Positions 27,378-36,567 of a stretch of DNA of 64,000 bases are shown in pieces. Within the stretch, counting starts at the first letter, position 1, and every line of letters starts with the position of its first letter. The DNA comes from Ruegeria atlantica. Its GTDB lineage: Bacteria > Pseudomonadota > Alphaproteobacteria > Rhodobacterales > Rhodobacteraceae. The notes below the pieces were generated by a model. That model had not been told where the DNA came from and searched no databases. It saw nothing but the letters and a program-made list of their open reading frames with translations. The position numbers were made by a program, and so were the translations under genes. Where the stretch lies: positions 62,001-126,000 of the forward strand of contig NZ_WQFE01000013.1 in NCBI RefSeq assembly GCF_013033965.1, written 5' to 3'.

Positions 27378-27635
27378 ATGCTGGAAATTCTGGGAACAAT
27401 CGGGGCCAACATCATCAGTCTGCCGGGTATCCTTGGGCTGGCCCTGGGAATGATGACGCGCCGCATATGGCTGGGCGCATTGATGGGTGGCATTGTCGGG
27501 GTGCTGGCGACCTTGATTTTTGCCCATGGGTCGTTTGCCAAGGTCGATACGGTTGAACTGTTGATCGCAATTGTCATCGGCCTTTGCGCTGGTAGCGTAG
27601 GATCGGCGATCCGTATCAAGGGCGCAACGGTCTGA
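27378..27635 (+). CDS. Small unrecognised membrane protein downstream of napC
   Basis: An 85-residue protein, 13 bases after napC with an AAAGGGA ribosome site, so probably part of the nap transcript. It has about three hydrophobic helices (residues 11-26, 31-51 and 60-78) with small residues and no cysteines or hemes. It does not match NapE or NapK as I know them. It might be a lipid-facing accessory subunit or a leftover of an unrelated operon. Function unknown. Confidence 0.55.
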   Translation: MLEILGTIGANIISLPGILGLALGMMTRRIWLGALMGGIVGVLATLIFAHGSFAKVDTVELLIAIVIGLCAGSVGSAIRIKGATV

Positions 27636-27799
27636 CGCCGATAGCCAATTGAGCACCGGCAAACATGCTTGGCCGCGCGCCAGCGAAAAAGTTCAAGAAA
27701 CGCGACAAACGACGTGAATTCAGTAGTATAAACTTGCCAAAGCCCTTGGGCTTGTCATGATGGTCATTGAAAACGGACCATTCCGATGAGGAGGCAACT

Positions 27800-30187
27800 A
27801 TGCTGCAAACACTACGAAATGGGCGTTTTTTGACCTTTGTGTTTGCAGTGGCTTTTGCACTTTTGTCTACTGATCAGTGTACGGCCCAGTCAGATACAAC
27901 CGCATCCGGTGCAACCTCAGACGCCACGCGCGAAAATGGCGACTGGACCAACGTTCAGAAGATCCTGAACCACCGCTGTGTGGTGTGTCACAGCTGCTAT
28001 GACGCACCCTGCCAACTCAAGCTGACATCCCCTGCCGGTCTATTGCGAGGCGCTAGTAAAGAGGCGGTTTATCACACTGAACGGCTAAAAGATGCGCAAA
28101 CGACACGGCTTGGTATCGACGCACAGACAGTTCCCGGATGGCGCGCGCTTGGGTTTTACCCCGTTCTTCCGTCGTCCGAAACGACTGGTGAAGCCGGAAC
28201 GGTGTTGGAACGCTACCTAGAGCTAGGCAGGCAGTCACCTTTGAAGGCTAATGCACCTGTCCCAACCGAGCTTGGACTGTCGATTGATCGCCCTCTGGCC
28301 TGCCCTACTACGCAAGAATTCGATGCCTTCAGCTCGGCAAATCCAAAGGCGGGAATGCCCTATGCAACGGCTCCGCTCAATGACATTGAATACCAAATGC
28401 TTATGTCATGGATCCAAAGCGGAGCGCCATTGCCATCGGCTGCACCTGAAATCCCCGAGAATATCCAAATTCAGATCGCAGAGTGGGAGGCATTTCTGAA
28501 CGCCTCCGACCTGCGCCATCAATTGATGGGCAGATATCTTTACGAACATCTGTTTCTGGCGCGCCTCCACTTTCCAGCTGGCGAGCCAAGACAATTCTTT
28601 CAGCTGGTGCGTTCCGCCAGCCCACCGGGATCAAAAATCGAAATCATCGCAACGCGCCGCCCCTTCGATGATCCCGGCGCTGAGCCGTTCTATTATCGCC
28701 TGTAACCATTCGACGAGACGATCGTGCACAAAGATCATCTGGTGTACAGTTTTGGTCCGGACCGTCTGACACGATACCAGCAGTTGTTTCTTGATCCACC
28801 TTGGTCTTTAGCCGAGCTGCCGGCATATGGTGAAGACGAAGGCGGCAACCCGTTCAGTACATTTGCCAAGATCCCGGCCCGCAGTCGTTACCAGTTTCTT
28901 TTGGACGATGCGTTGTTTTTTGTGCGCAGCTTCATCCGCGGTCCGGTATGCCACGGTGAAACTGCCGTCGACGTAATCGAGGACCGGTTCTGGGTCAGTT
29001 TCCTTGACCCCGATGCCGATCTGTCCGTCACAGACCCCAGCTTTTTGGCGGAAGGGGCTGCCTTTCTGGAACTGCCGGTGGCTGAGTTGGATGGAAGATT
29101 CCTTGGAGATCTTCAGGGAATGTCCCACGAAAACCAGATCAAGTACCTTGAGTTTCGCGATGCCCGATATCGCAACAGCACGGCGTATCAGACCGGATTT
29201 GGATATGATGCGATCTGGGATGGCGACGGCACCAATCCCCAAGCGCTGATTACTGTGTTTCGCCATTTCGACAATGCCTCTGCCATGACCGGGTTCCACG
29301 GTGGTATCCCTGAAACGGCCTGGGTCATTGATTTCCCGGTGTTCGAACGTATCTACTACGATCTGGTTGCCGGTTATGACGTCTTTGGCCGTGTCGAACA
29401 CCAGCTTTCAACGCGGTTGTACATGGACGAATTGCGGATGGAGAGCGAGGACAACTTCCTGAACTTCATGCCGCGCGGCGACAGACAAGAGATGCACGAA
29501 ACCTGGTACCAAGGGGCATTGGCTGAGCTGCACACTTATTGGCATCGGCGTCGCGTCGATAACAGTTTTCCGACTGGAATAGATTTTGGAACGGGCGCAC
29601 CGAAACAAGAGTTTCTGTTGGAACTCTTAAATCGCGGCAACGGTCTTTGGCCTGTCAAGGACACGATCAACAGGTGCAATGATGCCGACTGTTCGAATGG
29701 TCATTCAGATGTTCTAAACGACTTGAGCACTATCGCCGATCAAACCGGCGAATGGGTTAAGTATTTGTCAGACGTGTCCCTGCTTTTGGTAGACAAAGAA
29801 GACGGCTCCACAGCTATCTTTTCGCTGCTGCACGACAAAGCCCATTACAACGTGGCGTTCCTGTTTGAAGAAAAGGATCGCCGGAATCCGCGAGCCGACG
29901 TCCTGACCATCCTGCAGGGTGTGGTCGGAAGCTATCCTAATTTCTACTTTCAACTTCAAGAAGCACAACTGGCGTCCTTTGTATCCGACCTCAAATCAGT
30001 GCAGTCGCAGGCGGAATGGATCAAATTCATAACGGCTTATGGGCTGCGCAGGACAAGTCCTGATTTTTGGGACACCAGCGACAAGGTGATGGACATGTTT
30101 CTGCGAAGCGACCCTGTCCAAGCGGGCGTGCTGGATCTGAACCGGTACAAAGATCCGCGATCCAATGGTGATCCTGACAACAACTAA
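27800..30187 (+). pseudogene. cti: Fatty acid cis/trans isomerase (cti) interrupted by in-frame TAA
   Basis: Cti isomerises cis-unsaturated fatty acids of membrane lipids to the trans form in the periplasm during solvent or heat stress. Here the reading frame starts at 27800 (GAGGAGG ribosome site, signal peptide to about residue 30) with the cytochrome c-like heme motif CVVCH, and runs 301 codons to a TAA at 28703-28705. The same frame then continues without shift to 30187. The sequence on both sides (FYYRL, stop, PFDETIVHKDHLVY) is continuous Cti. One base change such as CAA to TAA explains it. It is a recent nonsense mutation, a sequencing error, or two expressed fragments; no restart with a ribosome site is seen. 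Confidence 0.8.
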
Positions 30188-30348
30188 GCCAACACTCTGC
30201 GACATGGTCGTCAGCGTATCCGACCATCGTCATCGCGACTGTACAAGCAATGCCCAGCACCAGAATCGCTCGATGAGGCTATTCTGATCAAAACCTTTTT
30301 TGGGCCAGCTGATCCGGCGCATCAGAGTTTGGCAAAATCCTGGGGCGT

Positions 30349-32151
30349 TCAGACGTTTCGGGCGTGCCGCGCGCGGACAGCTTCCAGCAGTGGCCTCGGG
30401 TTGTTACAACGATCAATGGCTCCGTTTCGCACGAAGTAACCCCGATCTACATCGACCAAGGTATCGCAAAAAACCCGTGTGTTCTGAAGCTTTGGCCGGA
30501 TGTCCATTGCTTCAACAACCCGCGCGACCGTTGCGTCATCATCCAAATGCGGGACGGCAGGGTTGTCACCGGCGACCCGCAAATGCACAGACGCCTTCAA
30601 GCCATGAATGGCAACAGCTCCGTCCGCGCCTTCCAAACTCGGGTAGACCGGATCGGCATTGCCGAGTCGAAATACGGCCCCGATCACGCCGCAAGATTTG
30701 GGCAGCCCAGCGAGGATCGCAAGCTGATCGGCATCATCAGTGTTGAACCCGTGATTGATGACATGGAAATACGTACCTTCGGACCTGATATCACCTTTGG
30801 TCCGCATCCGTGAGATGTAGATCGGTAGGCCAGTTTTTGCATGGGCCTTGGCCAGAGTCCCTGCCGACTTCGCGACATCGCCCCAATTCAATGTGATTTC
30901 CCAGTCCGTCAGATTGGCGGACTGGGATGCAATCAGATCCAGATGTTTTTCCGGGACGCCAAATCCCAGCAGAGTAATTCGGAACCCAAGATGTTTCAGA
31001 ATATCAAGCCGGGCGCGGCGGGATGAGTCCAGCAGATCATGTATCGGGATACGGATGTCCCGGACACCCATCTCTTGCAGCGCCAAGAGATGATAGTCAT
31101 TGCGCACAGGTTTGCGATCGAATTCATCCAGGCCTCCGCTGGGGGGCACCTCCGAAATTTCCGCCCAATTCTTACGAAGGTCAAAGCCGATCAATGGCAG
31201 GACGTTTTCCCTTGGTTCCGGTGCCAATTGCAGCGGGTCACCAGCCGGTTTTTCATCGGGCGCAAGCTCCGCTCCGTTTGTACGCACAAATTTTGTGACG
31301 TGGCCATTTTCGTAAACATTCACGACAAAGTAGCCAAGTTTGGCTGCGTCATTGCGGCCAAACTCGCTGTCTTCAGGTGGGATCGCGCGCAGCATTTCCG
31401 AGTAGTCCTGCCGAACGAAGCTGGTTGCCGGAGCCAGGTAAAAATCTGTCTCGGCGTAGCGATCATACCAGAAGTTATGCGCGTGGCCCGAGAACATGGC
31501 CTCAACGCCATATTCTTCTAGCAGCGCCAACAGCCATCCCCTGCCGGGCTGATCGGTGTTGTCATAATGATCCGGCTCGTCGGGATAACACAGATAGGCC
31601 GGGTGATGCAGCATCAACATGACGCGCTGGCCATGCGCTGCCGCAAGCTCGGTCTCAACCCAATGCTTCTGATCCGCCTCAGCCTGAAGTCCGGAATTGA
31701 TCAACTGCGCGTTTAGCAGAACAAAACGCACCCCACCCCATTCGAAACTGTGAAAATGTGCCCCAAACTCACCTTTCCACGCCTCAATCATTTCAGGCGT
31801 GGTCGGGCTGGCGGGTCCCCCACAGATGGGCGTGTCACCGATGTCGTGGTTGCCCGGAAGAACGTGGATCGGCACCTTCAGATCGGACACGATCGCGCGA
31901 TAGGCATCGGCGGCTTGAGCATACAGCGCGCCGGTTTCGGGAACAGGATGCAGCAGATCTCCGAGATGAACGACAAATTCCACGTCTCTGCGATTGATAT
32001 CCGCGACAACATAGCGAAAGCGTCGATTGGCCCGGGCATTTACGGGAAACGGAGAATTGCATGTGTCTTCGTCCGGATTGACATGCGTGTCCGAGATCAC
32101 TGCAAAGCTGTACGCAAAGCGCCCAAGTCCAACCCTGTCCGCATTAACCAT
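30349..32151 (-). CDS. Calcineurin-like metallophosphoesterase with large unassigned C-terminal domain
   Basis: A 600-residue protein. Residues about 12-280 hold the metal-binding motifs of the metallophosphoesterase fold: ISDTH, HLGDLLH, LPGNHDIGD, MLHHP and FSGHAHNFW. The remaining 300 residues look like a second alpha/beta domain (RIPIHDLLDSSRRARLDILKHLGF) that I do not recognise and that may be barrel-like. There is no signal peptide, so it acts in the cytoplasm. ATG at 32151 is chosen because the longer frame to 32283 runs into tctA. It follows tctA by 23 bases, so it probably processes a phosphate ester linked to the imported substrate. The substrate is unknown. Confidence 0.72.
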   Translation of the reverse strand: MVNADRVGLGRFAYSFAVISDTHVNPDEDTCNSPFPVNARANRRFRYVVADINRRDVEFVVHLGDLLHPVPETGALYAQAADAYRAIVSDLKVPIHVLPGNHDIGDTPICGGPASPTTPEMIEAWKGEFGAHFHSFEWGGVRFVLLNAQLINSGLQAEADQKHWVETELAAAHGQRVMLMLHHPAYLCYPDEPDHYDNTDQPGRGWLLALLEEYGVEAMFSGHAHNFWYDRYAETDFYLAPATSFVRQDYSEMLRAIPPEDSEFGRNDAAKLGYFVVNVYENGHVTKFVRTNGAELAPDEKPAGDPLQLAPEPRENVLPLIGFDLRKNWAEISEVPPSGGLDEFDRKPVRNDYHLLALQEMGVRDIRIPIHDLLDSSRRARLDILKHLGFRITLLGFGVPEKHLDLIASQSANLTDWEITLNWGDVAKSAGTLAKAHAKTGLPIYISRMRTKGDIRSEGTYFHVINHGFNTDDADQLAILAGLPKSCGVIGAVFRLGNADPVYPSLEGADGAVAIHGLKASVHLRVAGDNPAVPHLDDDATVARVVEAMDIRPKLQNTRVFCDTLVDVDRGYFVRNGAIDRCNNPRPLLEAVRARHARNV

Positions 32152-32174
32152 GGTCGTTGTCCTCGTTTTCGGAA

Positions 32175-33683
32175 TTAACCGCCGGTTGTCAGCACAGAGG
32201 CCTGACCCGTTTGCGATGCACGGATGCGGGATCGAACCAGCACGAATATCGACAATGCCGTCAACAGCCAGAACAACCAGCAAATCGCGTTTCTGACAAA
32301 GATCGACAGGCTGCCATCTGACAACAGCAAGGACTGACGGAAGTTATCCTCAAGCAGTGGCCCCAAGACGAAGGCAATCAGAAACGGAGCAACCGGTATT
32401 TCAAGCCGCAGCATCGTGAAACCCACCAGCCCCATGCACAGCATTACCAGGATGTCGAACAGGTTATTGTTCACCGCATAAGCACCATAGACGCACAACG
32501 TGAATACAATCGGGTAGAGGATACGGTTCGGGATGAGCGCTACGCGGCTGAAGGTTTTGATGGCGACCTTGCCTACGATGAACAAATAAGCCGAGCTGAG
32601 CAGGATCCCCATGAACAGTGCATAGATCATCGGCAGGTTTTCAGCAAAGAGGATGGGACCAGGACGCAGGCCGTGGATCATAAACGCCCCCAGGATCACT
32701 GCCGTGATCACGTCGCCAGGAACACCCAGCGCCAGCAGCGGAATCATGGTTGCTCCGGCCACGCCATTGTTCCCTGCTTCGGCGGCTGCGACGCCTTCGG
32801 GCTCACCTTTGCCGAAATTTTCGGGGTTTTTCGAGTTCCGACGCGCCTCGCTGTAGCTCAGGAAAGCCGCAGGAGCGCCACCGATGCCGGGAATTGCGCC
32901 CAGAATAACGCCGATGAAGCTGCCACGGATCACTGATTTCAGGGTTTTACGGAATTCGGCAAAACTTGCGCCGTTGCCCAGTTCCTGACGCTGCGCGCCT
33001 GCAGGCCGGGCACGTCGCGTTGCGCGATCAAGGATTTCGGGGATGGCAAACAGACCGATCAGAACCGGAATAAAGTTCAGCCCGGACATCAGCTCGTAGT
33101 TACCGAAGATGAACCGGTTCGTGCCATAGATCAGATCTAGCCCAACAGTGGCCAGCATCAGCCCCAGACAGGCAGACAGGATACCTTTGGTCAGGCTGGG
33201 ACCTGCGACACCTGCGATGATCGTCAGGGAAAAGACGATCAGAGTGAAGAACTCGGGCGGGCCAAAGCGCAAAGCGAACGTTGCCAGAAATCCCGCGAAC
33301 ATGATCAGAGCAATATTAGAAATCAGGTCCGCCACACAGGATGCGTAAAGCGCAATATCCAACGCTTTTCGCGCCTGCCCCTTTTGTGCCAGCGGATAAC
33401 CATCCAGAATAGTACAGGACGCAGCCGGCGTTCCGGGCGTTTTGATCAGGATGGCTGTTAACGACCCTCCGTATAAGCCGCCCTTGTACACACCAAGCAA
33501 CAGCAGGATGCCGGTTACAGGCTGCATCGTGAACGTGAATGGCAGGGCCAGCGCGACACCCATCGGTGTGGTCATCCCTGGAATCGCTCCGATTATGGTC
33601 CCGATCAGGACGCCAATTCCAATCACCAGAATGTTCTCGAGGCTCAGGAACAGCTGAAAGGCCGTGGAAATATTCTCGATCAT
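32175..33683 (-). CDS. Tripartite tricarboxylate transporter (TTT) large permease TctA
   Basis: Twelve-helix secondary transporter subunit of a TTT importer, 502 residues. Family signatures are visible: GTIIGAIPGMTTPMGVALALPFTF near the N-terminus, GGLYGGSLTAILIKTPGTPA, and the internal repeat GVILGAIPGIGGAPAAFLSY. It works with TctB and a TctC periplasmic receptor, driven by the ion gradient. It lies 13 bases after tctB. Substrate is not readable; the neighbours point to a sulfated, phosphorylated or choline-like compound. Confidence 0.9.
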   Translation of the reverse strand: MIENISTAFQLFLSLENILVIGIGVLIGTIIGAIPGMTTPMGVALALPFTFTMQPVTGILLLLGVYKGGLYGGSLTAILIKTPGTPAASCTILDGYPLAQKGQARKALDIALYASCVADLISNIALIMFAGFLATFALRFGPPEFFTLIVFSLTIIAGVAGPSLTKGILSACLGLMLATVGLDLIYGTNRFIFGNYELMSGLNFIPVLIGLFAIPEILDRATRRARPAGAQRQELGNGASFAEFRKTLKSVIRGSFIGVILGAIPGIGGAPAAFLSYSEARRNSKNPENFGKGEPEGVAAAEAGNNGVAGATMIPLLALGVPGDVITAVILGAFMIHGLRPGPILFAENLPMIYALFMGILLSSAYLFIVGKVAIKTFSRVALIPNRILYPIVFTLCVYGAYAVNNNLFDILVMLCMGLVGFTMLRLEIPVAPFLIAFVLGPLLEDNFRQSLLLSDGSLSIFVRNAICWLFWLLTALSIFVLVRSRIRASQTGQASVLTTGG

Positions 33684-33696
33684 GCTCAGCTCCTCC

Positions 33697-34212
33697 TCAG
33701 CCTAACGTTTCGAAAATGCCAAGCGGCATTGGCACACCCGCGATGTGCAGAAAGAAAAGGTACAGAAGAATGGGCAAAATGATGCTGATCGGGACGATGT
33801 AGTACCATTTTCGCTCGCCGAAAAAGAGCATCATGGCAAGCATCAGAACGATCGAGCTTGCGACCACTCCCAAGGTCGTCAACGCAAAGTAGAACAGAAA
33901 CAAAGCAAAGATCAGAATGACCGTTCGCAATGTTCCCGGAAGCGTGTCCAGCTTATAGGCGGCATCGGCTTCCGCGTCTTCATCCTCATCAAGGTTTGGA
34001 ACTTTCAAAAAGTAAGACTCGGCCAGAAGACACAGGGCGACAACAACCACCGCCATGGCTATCACCCTTGGCCAAAATTCCGGGGACAAGGCGGAAATCT
34101 CCACGGAACCCGGTGAATCAACGCCTACGGGAATGAGCACGATCAGTGTCAGAATCCCCAGGACAAGAAACAATGCCCCTGCAAACAGGTCTTTTTTCTT
34201 TGATTGATCCAC
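33697..34212 (-). CDS. TTT transporter small permease TctB
   Basis: Four-helix small membrane subunit of the TTT importer, 171 residues (helices near 11-28, 46-64, 94-130 split in two, and 140-165). A negatively charged loop (DEDEDAEADAA, about 75-85) is unusual. Sequence conservation in TctB is low, so the call rests on size, helix count and position between the ROK regulator (2-base gap) and tctA (13-base gap). Confidence 0.82.
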   Translation of the reverse strand: MDQSKKKDLFAGALFLVLGILTLIVLIPVGVDSPGSVEISALSPEFWPRVIAMAVVVVALCLLAESYFLKVPNLDEDEDAEADAAYKLDTLPGTLRTVILIFALFLFYFALTTLGVVASSIVLMLAMMLFFGERKWYYIVPISIILPILLYLFFLHIAGVPMPLGIFETLG

Positions 34213-34214
34213 GG

Positions 34215-35414
34215 TCAGCGTCCTCCCTTAAGCAGATTCAGGTCAAGTTCAGCGTTTGCGATGTTTTCATTCAACGACAGCAACCGCGCCGCGCCCATGT
34301 GGGTCATTTCGCTGGATTTGATCTTGATAGGCACTTGAAGATCAGCCTTCAGATTTTCAATCTGCTTACGGAATCCCTCCAAATAGTACGGCGATTGCGC
34401 CAACGGGCCTGCAAGCAAAACCAGTTCCGGCTGTAAAACCGTTAGACTTAAAGAAAAGCAGTTTGCTGCCCTGGCTCCAAACTCCTCCAGCGCCGATCTG
34501 TAATTTTCATCCGGCTCATCCGCCAAAGAAACGACATCCCAGATTTTCTGGGCTTTTTCCTGATCAGACAGCGCATCAAAAACTTCTGGTGTCAGCAACT
34601 GGCGCAACAACGCCTTACCACCGCACAGATCGGTCAAAGAAACAGGAGCGTTTGAGCCGACCCCATCGGTGGTTTTGGCTTCAGTCAACACACCGCCAAC
34701 CCGACCAATCCCACTGTAAGGCTCTCCGTTTACCTGCAACCCAATGCCAAATCCAAGCGCACAGTAGATCACAGCGACATTTTCGATGTTGCGCGCCACA
34801 CCAAAGGTTACCTCTGACTGACAGATCGCTGCGCTTGGCGTTTCCAGCACCACCGGAACCCCGAGTTCTTCTCTTACAATCTCACAGACATCGGTTTCTT
34901 CGACCCACCCAAGCGTAGGAGCTGAGATGACGGTGCCACGGGCTTTGTCCAGATTACCTGCAATTGTTAGGCCCACACCGAAAAGGCGATCCCGTTCAGG
35001 AACGTGCTTTTCAATCAGCGTCCCGGCCCTCTTGCAGCATGCCTTGATGAAACTGGTTCCATCAGTCAGCCCCGCACCGCCCGCATCCCATGACGCAATG
35101 CGGTTGTTCGACAGATCGGCGAGCGTGACCACCTGTTGATACGCATTGATGCCGATGCCGATCACATAACCGCCCGCGCGATCCATGGTGAGCTTTTTCG
35201 TTCTTGGTCCCCTGCGACCCTCCGGCCGGGACACGCCGACCTCCTGAACCAGGCGCGCTTCGATCAATTCACGCGTTATCCTTGAAACACTCGCAGCGTT
35301 GAGCGCGAGGTTGTCCGCGATTTGCGTACGCGAAATGGTTCCTGATCCCAGGATTTCACCAAGAACCCGCTGTCGGTTCCCGCGGCCGATTTCTTCCTGT
35401 GACCAACCTGCCAT
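34215..35414 (-). CDS. ROK-family transcriptional regulator
   Basis: A 399-residue NagC/XylR-type repressor. About residues 1-75 form a winged helix-turn-helix (ISRTQIADNLALNAASVSRITRELIE) and the rest a ROK sugar-kinase-like sensor fold. The zinc-binding CGCGxxGCxE-like motif of classical ROK proteins is not seen; the matching region reads SLTDLCGGKALL. It leads the minus-strand operon tctB-tctA-metallophosphoesterase and diverges from tctC, so it is the likely regulator of both. The effector is unknown. Confidence 0.82.
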   Translation of the reverse strand: MAGWSQEEIGRGNRQRVLGEILGSGTISRTQIADNLALNAASVSRITRELIEARLVQEVGVSRPEGRRGPRTKKLTMDRAGGYVIGIGINAYQQVVTLADLSNNRIASWDAGGAGLTDGTSFIKACCKRAGTLIEKHVPERDRLFGVGLTIAGNLDKARGTVISAPTLGWVEETDVCEIVREELGVPVVLETPSAAICQSEVTFGVARNIENVAVIYCALGFGIGLQVNGEPYSGIGRVGGVLTEAKTTDGVGSNAPVSLTDLCGGKALLRQLLTPEVFDALSDQEKAQKIWDVVSLADEPDENYRSALEEFGARAANCFSLSLTVLQPELVLLAGPLAQSPYYLEGFRKQIENLKADLQVPIKIKSSEMTHMGAARLLSLNENIANAELDLNLLKGGR

Positions 35415-35434
35415 TTTGCTCCTCCTTAATGTAT

Positions 35435-35463
35435 CTTTACTTAATTATTTACTTACTGCAAGT
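35435..35463. promoter_or_regulatory. Candidate operator cluster between ROK regulator and tctC
   Basis: This AT-rich intergenic stretch contains two copies of ACTTA separated by ATTATTT (TTTACTTAATTATTTACTTA), followed by an inverted repeat ACTT-actgc-AAGT. Such TTTA/TAAA-rich sites are used by ROK repressors. It sits between the ROK gene start (35414) and tctC (35508). Confidence 0.35.
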
Positions 35464-35507
35464 ATTTTATTATGATGAGTCTCATTCGATTCAGGGAGAC
35501 GCAACAA

Positions 35508-36491
35508 ATGACACTCAGAACCACAATAACCGCCGCGTTGAGCAGCTTTGCCTTGCTCGCAATCCCGATGGGAGCGTCGGCGCAGGATTATCCAAGCAAA
35601 CCAGTGACTTTGGTGGTACCTTATGGCCCCGGCGGCGCGGCCGATTTGGCGGCCCGCACCCTCAGCACCGAGGCGCCCGACTACCTGGGCGAGAACATTC
35701 TGGTCGTCAACAAAACCGGTGCTGGCGGAGTCGTCGGCTCGACTCAGGTCGCAAAATCGCGCCCCGATGGCTACACGCTGCTGATGGCGCGCGTAGGCTC
35801 TCAGGCTACCGTCCCTGCAATCAATCGTACGATCCCATACAAGTGGGACGACTTCACGTTTCTGGGCTTGATCGAAAAGAACCCGTTTGTATTGGGTGTC
35901 AGCGCGGACTCTCCTTATCAAAACTTTGATGAACTGAAAGCCGCGATCGAAAGTGGCGAACGCCTTTCATATGCATCCGCAGGTGTAGGTACGCTTCTGC
36001 ATATGGCCATGCTCATCATGCTGGACGACTTGGGCGTCGATTCCGAAGCGCTGATCCATGTTCCTTTCAAAGGGGGCGGCAAGGCAACGGCAGCCGTTGT
36101 GGGCGGGCATGCCGACCTGATTTTCCACAATCTCTCGGGGCTATCCGGCGCCATCGAATCCGATCAAATTCGCCCCTTGCTGACCACAACGCCTGAACGC
36201 TTCTCCGCAATTCCGGACACTCCGACGGCCCAAGAGCTTGGCCATCCGAACCTCGAAAATGTCGTCGGTTGGACCGGCGTCTGGGGCCCCAAGGACCTGC
36301 CCGAAGATGTCGTGGCAAAGTGGGTAGAAGTTCTCGGCGCGATCTCGGCTGACGAAAGTTGGGTTGAGACCACCGAAAAGTTGGGCTCTGTGCCCACAAT
36401 TCTGTCACCGGACGAAACTAAAACCTTTGTCGAAGGTCAGGTTCAGACATTTAGCGACACCGCCGAAAAGTTGGGGATGTTAATCCAGTAA
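35508..36491 (+). CDS. TTT periplasmic substrate-binding protein (TctC/Bug family)
   Basis: Periplasmic receptor of 327 residues. A Sec signal (about 1-25, ending ASA-QD) precedes the family hallmark YPSKPVTLVVPYGPGGAAD. The region DGYTLLMARVGSQATVPAIN and the FKGGGKATAAVVGGHAD motif are typical of Bug proteins, which clasp carboxylates through two loops. It begins at 35508 after AGGGAG and diverges from the ROK gene. It is separated from the next gene by a strong stem-loop. The bound ligand may be choline sulfate or a related organic acid, judged from context only. Confidence 0.9.
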   Translation: MTLRTTITAALSSFALLAIPMGASAQDYPSKPVTLVVPYGPGGAADLAARTLSTEAPDYLGENILVVNKTGAGGVVGSTQVAKSRPDGYTLLMARVGSQATVPAINRTIPYKWDDFTFLGLIEKNPFVLGVSADSPYQNFDELKAAIESGERLSYASAGVGTLLHMAMLIMLDDLGVDSEALIHVPFKGGGKATAAVVGGHADLIFHNLSGLSGAIESDQIRPLLTTTPERFSAIPDTPTAQELGHPNLENVVGWTGVWGPKDLPEDVVAKWVEVLGAISADESWVETTEKLGSVPTILSPDETKTFVEGQVQTFSDTAEKLGMLIQ

Positions 36492-36503
36492 CAACTTCGG
36501 CAC

Positions 36504-36537
36504 CCCGGGCGGCCCTCCCCTCTTTCAGCCGCCCGGG
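36504..36537 (+). terminator. Strong stem-loop between tctC and the sulfatase gene
   Basis: CCCGGGCGGC (36504-36513) pairs perfectly with GCCGCCCGGG (36528-36537), a 10-bp GC stem with a 14-nt loop, followed by a T-rich run (CTTCCTTTTTCTC). It resembles a rho-independent terminator that probably works as a partial attenuator, since the sulfatase gene starts only 30 bases further on. Confidence 0.65.
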
Positions 36538-36567
36538 ACTAATCTTCCTTTTTCTCAGGAACCGAAT

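Noticed and set aside
28703..28705. Recoding (selenocysteine) at the cti stop
   Set aside because: The codon is TAA, not TGA, and no SECIS-like hairpin was seen; a plain nonsense mutation or error is simpler.
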